Assembly (NCBI GenBank): GCA_035048495.1
Contig: CM068552.1
Span: forward strand, 20,648,154-20,712,153
Source: Euptelea pleiosperma
Taxonomy: Eukaryota; Streptophyta; Magnoliopsida; Ranunculales; Eupteleaceae
Length of the DNA: 64,000 bases
Reading direction: 5' to 3'
Shown: piece by piece, positions 31,591 through 43,917 of the stretch
How the letters are laid out: the number at the start of each line of letters is the position of its first letter
Position numbering within the stretch: the first letter of the stretch is position 1
The notes under the pieces: generated by a model
What the model saw: the letters and a program-made list of their open reading frames with translations, nothing else
What the model was told of the DNA's origin: nothing
Databases searched by the model: none
Translations under genes and position numbers: made by a program

Positions 31591-34500
31591 TATAACGCCT
31601 CGAATTCAGACCACACAAATCCCGAGGTGTTAGCCACGTGTCCTGAATTCAAGGCACGCAAAACAAACTCACTCTCACATCTAACCCAAGCTATAAATCT
31701 CAGAGGATTCTTTTTTTTTTTTTTATATACGGAAGTGCAGACCTACTCGACATTATACAATAGAGATAATGTGTGAATTCTAAAAGACAGGCCCATTCTA
31801 CCTAAGAGAATAAGATCATTATTCGCATCTTAGAAAAATTCATTGCCGCCGAAAAAAAGCATTGAATCACTCCTACGGTAGTTCAACTGATCATTTTTCA
31901 GATCATCTAGTGATATATTATATAATATAAATAATAATTAATGATTTTTAATCAAAATAACTTTCTAAAAAACCTTTATATACAAATATGTGTGTTGAAT
32001 TCCCCTGTCACATCTTATATGTTCCGTCGTCTTGGGACCAGCTTCCCTCATAAGGATTATTACGCGTTGAAGCTCATGTGACTTATCATCCAAAATATAT
32101 CAGGCGGTCTATCACCATCACCCGATCTATCTATAATCAAGTTCTAAGTCCCGGGTGGTCTATCACCATCACCCGTTAACTAAGTTCTAAGTCTCGGGCG
32201 GTCTATCACCATCACCCGCTAATTTGGGGACTTCACACACCATATACTTCAATCAACTAGGAACTCCCATTCCATATTTACTCAAAATCCATATCAAATC
32301 ACATACAATCACTCTTTTCTTTTATTAAATGAAATAAAGAGAGTTGTTTTGATAAAAATCTCCTAAAATACTTTCGACTTTCGAAAATCTCATTCCAAAA
32401 ACTAGATAGTGAGAAATTTTAAGTTCTAGAAAATAACTAGGTTTTACTTAATTCATAAATCAGATCATATAATAATATGCATAAATTTGCAAGATTTCAA
32501 AATAAATATGAGATGATTATTAAGAGGATAAGAAACCACACACCTTACAACGCTAATCCAAAATGTTTTGCAACGGCTTAAAGATTCTTCGATGCTTAAA
32601 AACCTCGATCTATGATTCTTTTCTTGTGCAGCGACCTCTTCTTCGTGTTTGATGACAAAAATGTAAAAGGAAGAAGAAATTCAATTTTAATAAAAGCTTC
32701 GGTAACCCTATATTAAACTTCTATAAAGCCCTATTATCATTATTTTTATTTTATCTAATTTACTTAAATATTTTATTCTTATTTCATTTTATTAGTATAC
32801 TATTCTTTTTAATCAGGTCGGGTCGATCTAGGTTAGGTTTGGGTCACATTAACCCAACAAGATTTCAATTTGGGTTTGGGTCAGATCTGGATCAAGTCAG
32901 ATGCAGATCTCAGTCTGGTCTATATACTGGCCACGGCAAAGCTAAGCACATCAGGTGTTGGGCATTGGCAAAATGGGTGGTGTGCAGGGTAGAGATGGCC
33001 CACCACTCGATGGAGCCACACACCAAAACTTTGTTCGGGTCCTAACTCAGATCGAGTCACTAGCATGAAGATACGTTTGGTCCACACTTGGTAGGACTTC
33101 AACACTAAGACTCAAATTTGTGGGTCCACTGACCCATGACATGGATGGTACACTTTGCAGGCCCAACCATCAGGTCTCTGATGCTGGCAATAGCCAGGCC
33201 AAGCAAAGGCAGATTATTGAGGATTTTGGCCAAACGGGTACTGCATATAGTAGAAGGCAAGGCTTGAGGAATTGTAGAGTAGGGTTGGAGATTCATGGCC
33301 ATGACTCAATGAAGTCATACCAAAATCAACTCGAACTCCCCACCAACATGAAATGTTAGGTCTACTCTCGATGGAGCTCCAACATAAAAAAAAAGTTAAT
33401 TTGTGGGTCTACTGACCCATGAAATGGATGGTCCACTTTTGGCAGACCTAATCACCAAAAAGTCGACTTGAGGATGATTCCTAGATGATCCATCATTTGA
33501 AGGACCCGATCATACCAACAAAATAAATTTATATTTGAAATGAAATAGTTTACCAGTCGATGGACTCACATACACCAAAAACTAGTCTTATAGATAATTT
33601 GTGGTTGTTGAATTGATTGGTTGAATTATTTTATTATTTATTTTTGTTATTATTATTGTATATTCATATTCTACTTGAAATATCACCCAAAATTGACTCA
33701 AGAATCGTTTGATTCCGAGTTGTAGAACTCAAGTTATAGCGATTTAAAATTTTTTAAGTGATGTTGGAAAATATTTTTCGGCGCTGGAAAATATTTTCCT
33801 TCCCAGAAAATACACATCCTTAAAACCAGAAATTTGAAAATTTTCAATTCAATTTAATTTAATTAATTAATTAATTAATTTTGGTTTAGCCCATAGGCCT
33901 AACCCACATTTAACATTATCTGGGCCTTTCAAAAGCCCATTTCCATTTTTTTTTCTTTTATTTTATTTTAAACAAAACCAAACTTCATCTTTTTCAACCT
34001 CCAGCCTGCAACACCACCAGAACAGGGGAGCCATTCTCCACCATCAAACACAGCTATGGCTGGCCTCAATCTCCACCCAATAGGGCCCACAAAACTGACA
34101 ATCAACCATGTCCAAAACTCTTATCTTTCCTGAACTTTTAATGGGCAAAATGCCCAGATTTTTGCTCCCAAAACTTATCAAAATCAGATCTGCATTTCAG
34201 ACTTGCACATGGCCAATAATGGCCTATAATCATACCTAAAATTGCTCTAAGAAAACCTCTTTTACCCCTTTTTATTTTCGTTTATGTTAAATGGGCATTA
34301 TGCCTTGATTTTGCTTCTAAAATGTTGTATAAATACTCAAATTTCCAGAACCGAAAACGTCCATTAATGGACTGCTAACTCGACGATTAAGAGGATAAGA
34401 AACCACCCACCTTACAACGCTAATCCAAAATGTTTTGCAATGGCTTAAGGATTCTCCGATGCTTAAAAACCTCGATCTATGATTCTTTCCTTGTACATCG

Positions 34501-36855
34501 TCCTCTTCTTCGTGTTTGATGACAAAAATACAGAAGGAAGAAGAAATTCAATTTCAATAAAAGCTTCGGTAACCCTATATTAAACTTCTATAAAGCCCTA
34601 TTATCATTATTTTTATTTTATCTAATTTACTTAAATATTTTATTCTTATTTCATTTTATTATTATACTATTCTTTTTAATCAGGTCGGGTCTATCCGGGT
34701 TAGGTTTGGGTCACATTAACCCAACAAGTTTTAATTTGGGTTTGGGTCAGATCTGGATCAAGTCAGATCCAGATCTCGGTCTGGTCTATGTACTGGCCAC
34801 GACAAAGCTAAGCACATCAGGTGTTGGGCATTGGCAAAATGGGTGGTGTGTAGGGTAGAGATGGCCCACCACTCAATGGAGCCACACACCAAAACTTTGT
34901 TCGGGTCCTAACTCAAATCGATTCACTAGCATGAAGTCACGTTTGGTCCACACTTGGTAAGAGTTCAACACTAAGGCTCAAATTTGTGGGTCCACTGACC
35001 CATGACATGGATGGTACACTTTGCAGGCCCAACCATCGGGTCTCTGATGCTGGCAATAGCCAGGCCAAGCATAGGCAAATTATTGAGGATTTTGGTTGAA
35101 CGGGTAGTGTATATTGTAGAAGGCAAGGCCTGTAGAATTGCAGAGCAGGGTTGGAGATTCATGGCCATGACTCAATGAAGTCGTACCAAAATCAACTCAA
35201 ACTCCCCACCAACATGAAATGTTAGGTCTACTCTAGATGGAGCTCCAACATAAAAAAAAAGTTAATTTGTGGATCTACTGACCCATGAAATAGATGGTCA
35301 ACTTTTGGCAGACCTAATCACCAAAAAGTTGACCTAAGGATGATTCTTAGATGATCCATCATTTGAAGGACCCGATCATACCAACAAAATAAATTTATAT
35401 TTGAAATGAAATAGTTTACCAGTCGATGGACTCACATACACCAAAAACTAGTCTTATAGATGAGTTGTGGTTGTTGAATTGATTGGTTGAATTATTTTAT
35501 TATTTATTTTTGTTATTATTATTATATATTCATATTCTACTCGAAATATCACCCAAAATTGACTCAAGAACCGTTTGATTCCGAGTTGTAGAACTCAAGT
35601 TATAGCGATTTCAAAATTTTTAAGTGATGTTGGAAAATATTTTTCGGCGCTGGAAAATATTTTCCTTCCCAGAAAATACATGTCCTCAAAACCAGAAATT
35701 TGAAAATTTTCAATTCAATTTAATTTAAATTATTTATTTTGGTTTAGCCCATAGGCCTAACCCACATTTAACATTATGTGGGCCTTTTAAAAGCCCATTT
35801 CTGTTTTTTTTTATTTTCTTTTCTCTTAAACAAAAACAAACTTCATCTTTTTCAACCTCCAGCCTGTAATACCACTAGAACAGGGGAGCTATTCTCCACC
35901 ATCAAACACAGCTATGGCTGGCATCAATCTCCACCTAGTAGGGCCCACAAAACCGACAATCAACCCTGTCAAAAACTCCTATCTTTCCTGAACTTTTAAT
36001 GGGCAAAATGCCCAGATTTTTGCTCCCAAAACTTATCAAAATTAGATCTGCGTTTCAGACCTGCACATGGCCAATATTGGCCTATAATCATACCTAAAAT
36101 TGCTCTAAGAAAACCTCTTTTACCCCTTTTTATTTTCGTTTATATTAAATGGGCATTATACCTTGATTTTGCTTTGAAAATGTTGTATAAATACTCAAAT
36201 TTCCAGAACCGAAAACGTCCATTAATGGACTGATTTATTGGTTGAAAATGGTTCCAAAACCCACTCAAAGTCCCATGTTTTCATGGATTCAAAGCATCTT
36301 ACATTAGTGGACATAAAACCTTCTATAATCTCTTAAAAATGACCCAAAGATAGGCTGTTTTCATAGCAAAAATTGATCCTAAGACAATCCCTATTTTCTC
36401 TACATAACTCCTTGATTTTTAAACTACAATCAATACCTATCATAATGAAAAAGAAAAGAAAATAAATAAGAACGAAGAGATGAAGAAAGAAGGTTGGATC
36501 ACCTACTTGTATGGATTTGGTGGAAACCCCTTTCCTCTTTACCAACGAGTTTTGCTTTTCCCTCTCATACGAATCTTGTTCTTTTGTTTTAAAAAAATTC
36601 CTTTTATTAATAAAAAAGGGTAACTTTGTAAATTCCTATTCACTAAGGATGTTTTAGTAATTTCTCAAAAAATTAATCCAACACGTCTCATTGCCGAAGA
36701 CAATTGCCACACCATGCAATGACTCATCTCTGTCTTTGGCTTATGTATATCGGGTGCATCTTATTACGTTGCATCTGACCGCTCTGATCAATATAGCGAA
36801 CAATACATGACTTCGATTGTCGATCACATCCGATCAAAAGATCCGGGTCGTCACA
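31591..36855 (-). mobile_element. Long gypsy-like LTR (minus orientation) with internal duplication
   Basis: On the minus strand it begins TGTGACGACCCGGATC at 36855 and ends AATTCGAGGCGTTATA at 31591, similar to the ends of the plus-oriented LTR next to it. It contains a promoter-like GGGCTTTATAGAAG and a leader ending GTTGTAAGGTGTGTGG, present twice because of a 1.87-kb tandem duplication. About 5.3 kb in all, about 3.4 kb without the extra unit. 32103-32225 holds three short repeats of GGTCTATCACCATCACCCG. No coding domains. Confidence 0.5.
32519..36232. repeat. Tandem duplication, period about 1867 bp
   Basis: Unit 1 is 32519-34385 and unit 2 is 34386 to about 36232. Matching positions such as the AATCAGGTCGGGT word (32811 and 34678) are 1867 bp apart. 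The copies are near-identical over most of their length (one difference in a 60-base sample). At the junction the word CTAACTCGAC (34375-34384) is absent from the end of unit 2, suggesting filler sequence at the join. A (TTAA)n run near 33865 is longer in unit 1. Confidence 0.9.
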
Positions 36856-36865
36856 CATTCATTTG

Positions 36866-37835
36866 ATCAAAAATCATTTATGGCATTTAGATGATATTCA
36901 CTTAAAAGTTCTAATTTTACACATCTTTTTAGAATTATTACTCTCCTACGTAAAACTTCCATTTTTATCAACTTTTCTACGTAAGTTTCATCCATTGTGT
37001 AGAACACACTTTTCTGGACAAAACGGGCTATTTGCATAAATTAAACACATTCCTGGAAGTCTAGATATGATACTATTTTAATTAAGTCTCATTATGCATT
37101 TTCACTGTTGTAGGAGACCTGATCGGATGATTCTCGAGACTTGCGGGCCCACGATCAACCACGGAAACCTAATATCAGAGCTTAAAAAAGTTGATAAACG
37201 ACGCAGCCACCTTCTTGCTCCCTCTCCAGTCCAACTGCTACACACCATCACCGTCCGACAACCTCTACGGCTTTACCTTGAGCCGTCCTCCTCTAACTTG
37301 ATATCTCTGATAAGTGCTTCACCTCTCCTCCTTCCTATCCTTTTGTCTTTCACTCTCTTAGCCTCTATTTCTCTCTGCCTTCACCACCTCACTGCATGCA
37401 CCACATACCGCCATTTACTCCCTCCATAAACACTAGCAAACACGCCAAGTTGCAGGTCATGCATACTAGCAAACAGACCTGCAACTCCAACGTCTTCATC
37501 CTCAACACCACCACGAAGCACACCGGCTTCATCAAGTGCGCCCATTCCTCCTCGCTAGCTGCTGCCAACATCCTCCACTATGGCCAACCCTCCTTCACAC
37601 ACCATACCACAACAAGTCTCCTCTTTCCACGGGCTCTTCCCCATCCTTTTCTTCTACCTTTTCTCCACGCTATATTATCCGGGTAACAACTTCATCTCCA
37701 ATGGCCGTGCATGCACCATGCAAGCCGTGCACCATTCCATGGCCGGCAACCACCACTTGGCCGGACATGTTCCCGATCCATCTTGTGGTAAGTGATAAAG
37801 TATCTTTCACTCTCCTCTCTCACTTACTCTCCCTT
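36866..37835 (+). repeat. Unclassified LTR-like repeat family, copy II, left part
   Basis: Matches copy I in order: CTCCTACGTAAAAC, GTGTAGAACACACTTTTCT, AAACACATTCCTGGAAGTCT, then a CT-rich leader region. Element A is inserted at 37835/43923 and splits it from its right part. The forward frames at 37094-37430 and 37396-37840 overlap each other in three frames and match no family. Confidence 0.55.
37831..37835 (+). other. Target site duplication of element A, left copy
   Basis: CCCTT directly before the element. The identical CCCTT follows it at 43918-43922. Five bases is the usual size for LTR retrotransposon integration. Confidence 0.85.
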
Positions 37836-39377
37836 TAAAATAAAACTCGGCTCGTTCTCTTTAGTCAGAAATACCTAGAAGGGGGGGTTGATTAGGTATT
37901 TAAAATTAATTAAACCTAAACAGTTTTATTGGTCTATGGTAGGGAATAAAATTGCATGCCTTAGTTGTTTGATAAAGGATTATTACAACCGATTCAAGTC
38001 AAATATACCTCCGTGGTATATCTTCTTTTCGTCGTTTGATTTAATCAATATAGAAAGCGGAATACAAACAAACAATCACACAAGACAAAAGATTTTTACG
38101 TGGAAACCTTAGCCAAGGAAAAACCACGGGACCACATCCAGATGGAAAGTATTACTAATAGGAAAGTGAAACGAAACAAAGGTTACCTACGCAGCACCGT
38201 TGCAAATATAACTTCCAACCTTAGCCAAGGCCTACTGTCGATGCATCTACGTCATCTGAATCAACGCTATGAGTCCACACGCGCCCTGCAAGCCAAGAAG
38301 CCTTGTCCATTTTTTCAGTTTGGTACACCCCAAACCTACCATCGATTAGCCAACCTTTGCCGAAGGTGAAGGATTCAGTACACCCTGAATCCTAGGTTGC
38401 TCAATAGGTGTTGAGTCACATTGGTACACTCAGGCTACTATGTCAAATATCTATGTGAAAGACCTAAGATGAGTAGTCGATCAAGCTCTTGGCTTTGATC
38501 TTGAAGAGGAACAAGCTCACAAGATATTTATGAGATAAAAAGCTTCTTGCTCTTTGAATGGACACTCTAATAAATAAACATTTCTTCTCTCTATTCAATG
38601 TGTATAGAAGTGTGTCTAGATAAGATATAGAAGGGTTATATTTATAGAATTCGTAACCTTGAGTCCTTTAGAACGTGGGAGAGTGGAAACTAGAATTTTA
38701 GATTTGAGAAAGACTTAATCCGTGTGAAGTCCACTCGATTGTACTGGGGTCCAATCGATTGGCCTTGTACAGATGGATTTTTCCTTCATAAATCCGATCG
38801 ATTGTTTATAGTCCAATCGATCAGACTTAAATAAGTTTCTGTCCCGTAAGCTCCAATCGATTTTACATAGGTCTCCAATCGATTGGGCTTTGATCATGTT
38901 CTGTCTCGTAGACTACAATCGATTTTATAGAGGTCTCCAATTGATTGGGCTTTGATCATGTTCTGTTTCGTAGACTCCAAGCGATTTTACAGAGGTCTCC
39001 AATCGATTGGATTATTTGGGCCAATCTATTAGACTCTCCCAGAAGTCAATAACATTGACTTAGACTCGGTTATGTCCAATGATTAGATTTGACCATTATA
39101 TTTTATTCATTTAAACATATTCCTATGGCCACTAAGTTACTTACCTTCCTAAGCGAGCATACACGATCTATAACCGACAGATGGGCAGTTACTCAGATGA
39201 CTCCTATCGTCGACCGTCTGATTCTTGTTGTCTCTGTCTTCTAATCTTCACGTAGTCGACGAAGTATGCATACCACGACATCTTCACACTACACTAGTGC
39301 TCGTAAGAACGGTTAGATGAATATTTTTATGTCATACAGAATCTTTGCCAAACTAGAATATGAAAATATTTCTTACA
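37836..39377 (-). repeat. Element A 3' LTR
   Basis: 1542 bp. TATA box TATAAATA at 38646-38639 (minus strand), palindrome array at 38731-39035 upstream of it, terminal TGTAAG start at 39377. It lacks about 30 bp that the 5' LTR has near 42810-42850. The terminal CA has become TA at 37836. Confidence 0.87.
38731..39035 (-). promoter_or_regulatory. CCAATCGATTGG palindrome array (3' LTR of element A)
   Basis: Repeated CCAATCGATTGG and one- or two-base variants, each followed by about 15-40 bp of spacer with words such as ACAGAGGTCT and TTCTGTCTCGTAGACT. Lies just upstream of the LTR TATA box, i.e. in U3. Each full palindrome contains a CCAAT box on both strands. Confidence 0.75.
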
Positions 39378-39390
39378 ATCTCCCCCTTTG
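39378..39390 (-). other. Polypurine tract of element A
   Basis: Minus strand CAAAGGGGGAGAT directly before the 3' LTR start TGTAAG. This is the expected plus-strand priming site of an LTR retrotransposon. Confidence 0.8.
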
Positions 39391-41240
39391 ACAATTCCGT
39401 GACAAAAAATATTTAATCATATAAAAGATAAAAATAAATTAATTACAATCCCACCCTCTTACATGATTCACTCACTATCTCACAATCTCTCGAAAATAAT
39501 CGAACAGATAATAAAATAGTAGCTTTTGATATATTCCTTGCACATTCAGCTTACACCATATACCATGTAATGTCATCGACAAAAATAATCAATAAACCAA
39601 TATAATACAGTGAGTTGATTATGCACATTACAGGTAGAGAAATTAGAAAAATAATGTAAATAATTTTTCTCCCCCTATCTCATGAATTTACTTGTTTTTA
39701 CCGCTATGATTTTCTCTCCCCTTTTTGTCATAGAATGACAAAGATAAAGAAATATAAGCAGATAATTAGCATGCAATGGATATCATCATGAAAAAAATGT
39801 GCATAAAATATAACAAGTATAAAGACTAAAAAATAAGCATGGCGCATAGTCTAAGTATATCAATGATTAAATTTTGGTAAAACCATCTAACCAATTATAA
39901 ATCTTTTTCAAATGAATTTTAAAATTTTTAATCATCTCTGAAAAGATTTAAAACTCACCAAACACAAATCAGATCAATCCGGATTAATTCGAATAAAAAG
40001 GTCAAATTTGAAGTATGCTAAAATTTATGAAAAGTCAAGTCAAATGCAATGTATAATGAGTTTTAATGTGATTGGCACTAACAAATATCAAACCTAGGAT
40101 TTTAGACTTAACTACTCAGTTTAAACTTGAATAGTTCAAATGCAGTCAATCTAGGCCATTTATCAGAGCCAGTCAATCAAACTAGTACACTTTAGTTGAA
40201 TTTTCAATTTCTTCCACTTGGGTGTACGGTGATTTGAATTTCCGCATCCTAAGGTACTAGACAAATATTAGTAAAAATCTAAATACTTAGAATCTGGAGA
40301 TATCATGTATCCAATCATGAAATCCTCATTAGAGTTAATAGGTTCTCACTAATTCTCTGTTTTCAATTGTATTTGCCAATGTGATTTCACATTACTTTTG
40401 TAGTAAACATGGCTATTTTTTATTCACTTGTTTTACCAGAATTTCAAATTTTCAAGTTCTCATCTTTCGACACTTAGTCAGTTTAATAGCTTTCACACTC
40501 GGTCAGTATGGTATCCTCTGCAGCATTAAGTAATCAGATTTTTATATAAATCGGGGCCATACAGATTTTACCACATCCACTTGAGGTAGCTCTTTCCATG
40601 GAGAACTATCACACAGGGAGGCCAGCAGTTGCTTATTTTGCAGTTTCAAAATCAACTGAGGGCAGGAACACAACTAATTTGAAGTCATTAAAAATAGAAG
40701 TTTATTCTCGATTCTCATAAGAATACTAGATTTATTACCTTAATCAAATCTAGTCCCAACCAGTATCAGTCAGTGTGCATGTGAATAACAAGTTAAAACT
40801 TATGAATATCCACTAACTGAGAATTAATAAAATAGACCAATCTTCTAAATATTCTAGAATTTTTTACAATGATTTAGTCTCAATTTATCTAGTGCCAAGT
40901 CCTGGTTCTAGAATTTTCTAGAGTCAATGCCCATCGTATTAAAAGCAATTGTGTAATGCACAACTCTAAAACAAAATCCTAACAAGACACAAAAAAATTT
41001 TGATTTTTAAATTTTCTATTTTTATTTTTGAATAGATGAACTCAAAACAATGCAAATAAGCAAATGTTTAAAACAAATAGAAAATTATGAAGAAAATAAA
41101 ATCCTAAAACAAAACTTCACACCCAACTCACAAGATATATATAATCATAAAATAGAGAAGAGTGTAAAGAACCACATTTATTCAATCAATGTGACAAGTG
41201 CTACTAGACTTCATAAGGAATTTACTCCAAATTGAATTTA
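39391..41240 (-). other. Element A non-coding internal region
   Basis: About 1.85 kb between the gag remnant and the polypurine tract. No domain in any frame. It is collinear with 62340-63990 of element B, including the shared TTTTTGTCAC/GTGACAAAAAGGGGGA and ATCATAGCGGTAAAA words, so it belongs to the family. A second C-rich/purine-rich segment near 39665-39730 looks like an extra PPT-like tract. Confidence 0.65.
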
Positions 41241-41249
41241 GATTTAACG

Positions 41250-42213
41250 GTCATTCTTTTCTCACCCATATAGTCTTATACCTTGTAGGTGGGTTCATTT
41301 TCTTCGCCATTTGTTTAGGCGGTGAAGGAAGATCAACATTTCTCTTTTTATTTGTCCTCTTATTCTGTGCCCTTTGAGTCCAGGTGCCCTTGAGTTTCAT
41401 AAGATTTGCAATTTCTTTACTCTAGGCATCCGACTTTTGATGCAAGACTGTCATTTTATGGAGTAGATCTCTTTGGTTCCCATATGATTTTCTCTTAGGC
41501 AGAACCATAGTAACTCTCCTCTTTTGAAAGCAATTCTTACTCAAGTGACCTTACCCCTACAGCAATTACACACAGCCACATGAATAACTGATCTGGGTCT
41601 AGGTTGATCCATATGTGGTGTGGAAGGAACTTTTGCTTTTACAAATTTAGTTCCTAAAAACGATGAGGTATTAACATTATCAACATATCCAATTCCATGT
41701 ATCTTTGTCCCACACTTAGAATCTCATTTAATTTCTCAGTGCTTCAAGAAATATACGGCAAGTCAATTTTCAGTTGAACTAGATCAAGTTCAAGTGACTT
41801 CCTCTTCTCCAGACATTCTTGATAATCAGTTTCAAGAAATTTAACTTTGTCTTGGAGGCTAATTTTCTCTTTTTCACGATGTCTAAAAATATTTCATATT
41901 TTTCATGCTCACTTTTAAAAGACATTTTAGCATCTGTACAAGTTTGGAATTTACATTCCAAGAACTTGTTTATCTCTTGAAGAGATTTTTTCTCTTCCCT
42001 AAGCTGACCAACTAGCACAGATAGTTCATTATTGTCTAGTTTACAAATAAAATTTTCGGAATCAAGAAATTCAACTCTAATAGTCAATTTCTTATTTGCT
42101 TTTACCAGCCTGAGGCTTTCTTTATACAATTCTTTATAAGTAGTATAAATATCACATTGATCTTTACTATCTGAGTCACTACGATTATTCACAGTGAACC
42201 CTTCTTTCGGCAT
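41250..42213 (-). pseudogene. Element A gag-like protein remnant
   Basis: ATG at 42213, MPKEGFTVNNRSDSDSK at the start, then a charged heptad-rich segment (LYKESLRLVKANKKLTIRVE, LREEKKSLQEINKFLECKF) that should form a coiled coil. The frame breaks near 41870 but continues in others with KRKSLELDLVQ-like sequence. A zinc-knuckle region near 41575-41530 (CNCC-RGK) has lost one base compared with element B, which destroys the frame. A lysine-rich tail follows down to about 41270. Copia-type Gag carries a CX2CX4HX4C knuckle; here only traces remain. Confidence 0.7.
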
Positions 42214-42287
42214 CTTTATATTGAAAAGAATGAACTGGTTTTATAGGAATATAAATTCAGGTGATTAAACTTTTTACAGAATAACCC

Positions 42288-42299
42288 GCTCTAATACCA
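42288..42299 (-). other. Primer binding site of element A
   Basis: Minus strand TGGTATTAGAGC, two bases after the end of the 5' LTR. It is the tRNA-iMet complement TGGTATCAGAGC with one change (C to T). Confidence 0.85.
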
Positions 42300-42301
42300 A
42301 T

Positions 42302-43917
42302 TGAAATAACAACCAGTCCGTTCTCTTTAGTCAAAAATACATAGAAGGGGGGTTGATTAGGTATTTAAAATTAATTAAACCTAAACTATTTTACTAGTTT
42401 ATGGTAGAGAATAAAATTGCATGCCTTAGTTGTTTGATAAAGGATTATCACAACCGATTCAAATGAAATATACCTCCGTGGTATATCTTCTTTTCGTCGT
42501 TTGATCTAATCAATATAGAAAGCGGAATACAAACGAACAATCACACAAGACAAGAGATTTTTACATGGAAACCTTAGCCAAGGAAAAATCATGGGACCAC
42601 GTCCAGACGGAAAATATCACTAACTGAAAAATAAAACGAAACAAAGGTTACTACACAGCACCATTGTAAATACAACTTTTAACCTTAGCCTAGGCCTATT
42701 GCCAGTGCATCCACGTCCTCTAAATCAATGCTACGAGTCCATGCATGCCCTCCTAGCTAAGAAGCCTTGTTCGCTTGTTCAGTTTGGTACACCCTGAACC
42801 TACCGTTGATCAGCCACTCTAATCTTAATTCTCAACACTCCAGCACACTCCAGCCTTTGTCGAAGGTGAAGGATTCTATACACCTGAACCCTAGGTTGTT
42901 CAATAGTTGTTGAGTCACACTGGTACACTCAGGCTACTAGGTCAAATATCTATGTGAAAGACTTAAGCTGAGTAATCGATCAAGCTCTTGGCTTTGATCT
43001 AGAAGAGGAACAAACTTACAAGATGTTTATGAGATAAAAAGTTTATTGCTCTTCGAATGAACATTCTAATAAATAAACATTTCTTCTCTTTATTCAATGT
43101 GTATAGAAGTATGTCTAGAAAAGGTATAGAAGGGTTATATTTATAGAATTCGTAACCTTGAGTCCTTTAGAACGTAGGAAAGTGGAAACTAGAATTTTGG
43201 ATCTGAGAAAGACTAAATCTATGTGAAGTCCAATCAATTGTACTTTGGGTCCAATCGATTGGGTTTTGGGTCCAATCGATTGGCCTTGTACGGATGGGTT
43301 TTTTCTTCGTAAATCTGATCTATTGTTTATAGTCCAATCGATCGGACTTAAATAAGTTTCTGTTCCGTAAGCTCCAATCGATTTTACAGAGGTCTCCAAT
43401 CGATTGGGCTCTGATCATGTTCTGTCTTGTAGAGTACAATCGATTTTACAAACGTCTCCAATCGATTGGGTTTTGATCATGTTCTGTCTCGTAGACTCCA
43501 AGCGATTTTACAGAGGTCTCTAATTGATTGGGCTTTGTCCAATCGATTGGACTATTTGGGCCAATCAATTGGACTCTCCCAGAAGTCAATAACATTGACT
43601 TAGACTCGGTTCTATCCAATGACTAGGTTTGACCATTATATTTTATTCATTTAAACATATTCCTATGGCCACTAAGTCACTTACATTCCTAAGTAAGCAA
43701 ACACGATCTATAATCGACAGATGGGCAGTTACTCAGATGACTCCTATCGTCAACCGTCTGATTCTTACTATCTTTGTCTTCTAGTCTTCACGTGGTCGAC
43801 GAAGTATGCGTACCACGACATCTTCACACTACACTAGTGCTCATAGGAACGGTTACATGAATGTTTTTATGTCATACGAAATCTTTGCTAAACTAGAATA
43901 TGAAAATGTTCCTTACA
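42302..43917 (-). repeat. Element A 5' LTR
   Basis: 1616 bp. TATA box at 43145-43138, palindrome array upstream at 43230-43573, ends in TTATTTCA just before the primer site. U5 contains the copia-style AATCAACCCCCCTTCT end. Confidence 0.88.
43230..43573 (-). promoter_or_regulatory. CCAATCGATTGG palindrome array (5' LTR of element A)
   Basis: About ten full or near-full copies of CCAATCGATTGG, some decayed to CAATCAATTG, immediately upstream of the TATA box. Spacers match those of the 3' LTR array. Confidence 0.75.

Larger units (their letters stand above)
37836..43917 (-). mobile_element. Element A: complete non-autonomous LTR retrotransposon
   Basis: 6082 bp, minus strand. 5' LTR 43917-42302 (1616 bp, starts TGTAAGGAACATTTTC, ends TTATTTCA), primer site 42299-42288, internal region 42301-39378 (2924 bp), polypurine tract beside 39390-39378, 3' LTR 39377-37836 (1542 bp, start TGTAAGAAATATTTTC). 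Flanked by a perfect CCCTT duplication. The only coding trace is a gag-like protein. No protease, integrase, RT or RNase H is visible, so it would have needed enzymes from another element (large retrotransposon derivative type). A 60-base LTR sample (38581 against 43081) has four differences, so insertion is not recent. Copia-like by PBS and LTR style. Confidence 0.87.

Noticed and set aside
37094..37840. Overlapping plus-strand frames of about 100 codons
   Set aside because: Three frames overlap in CT-rich leader sequence of the unclassified repeat, none matches a family, and the same region in copy I is not open in the same way.
41620..41844. Plus-strand frame opposite the element A gag remnant
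   Set aside because: Antisense shadow of the gag coding strand; the minus-strand reading matches element B.
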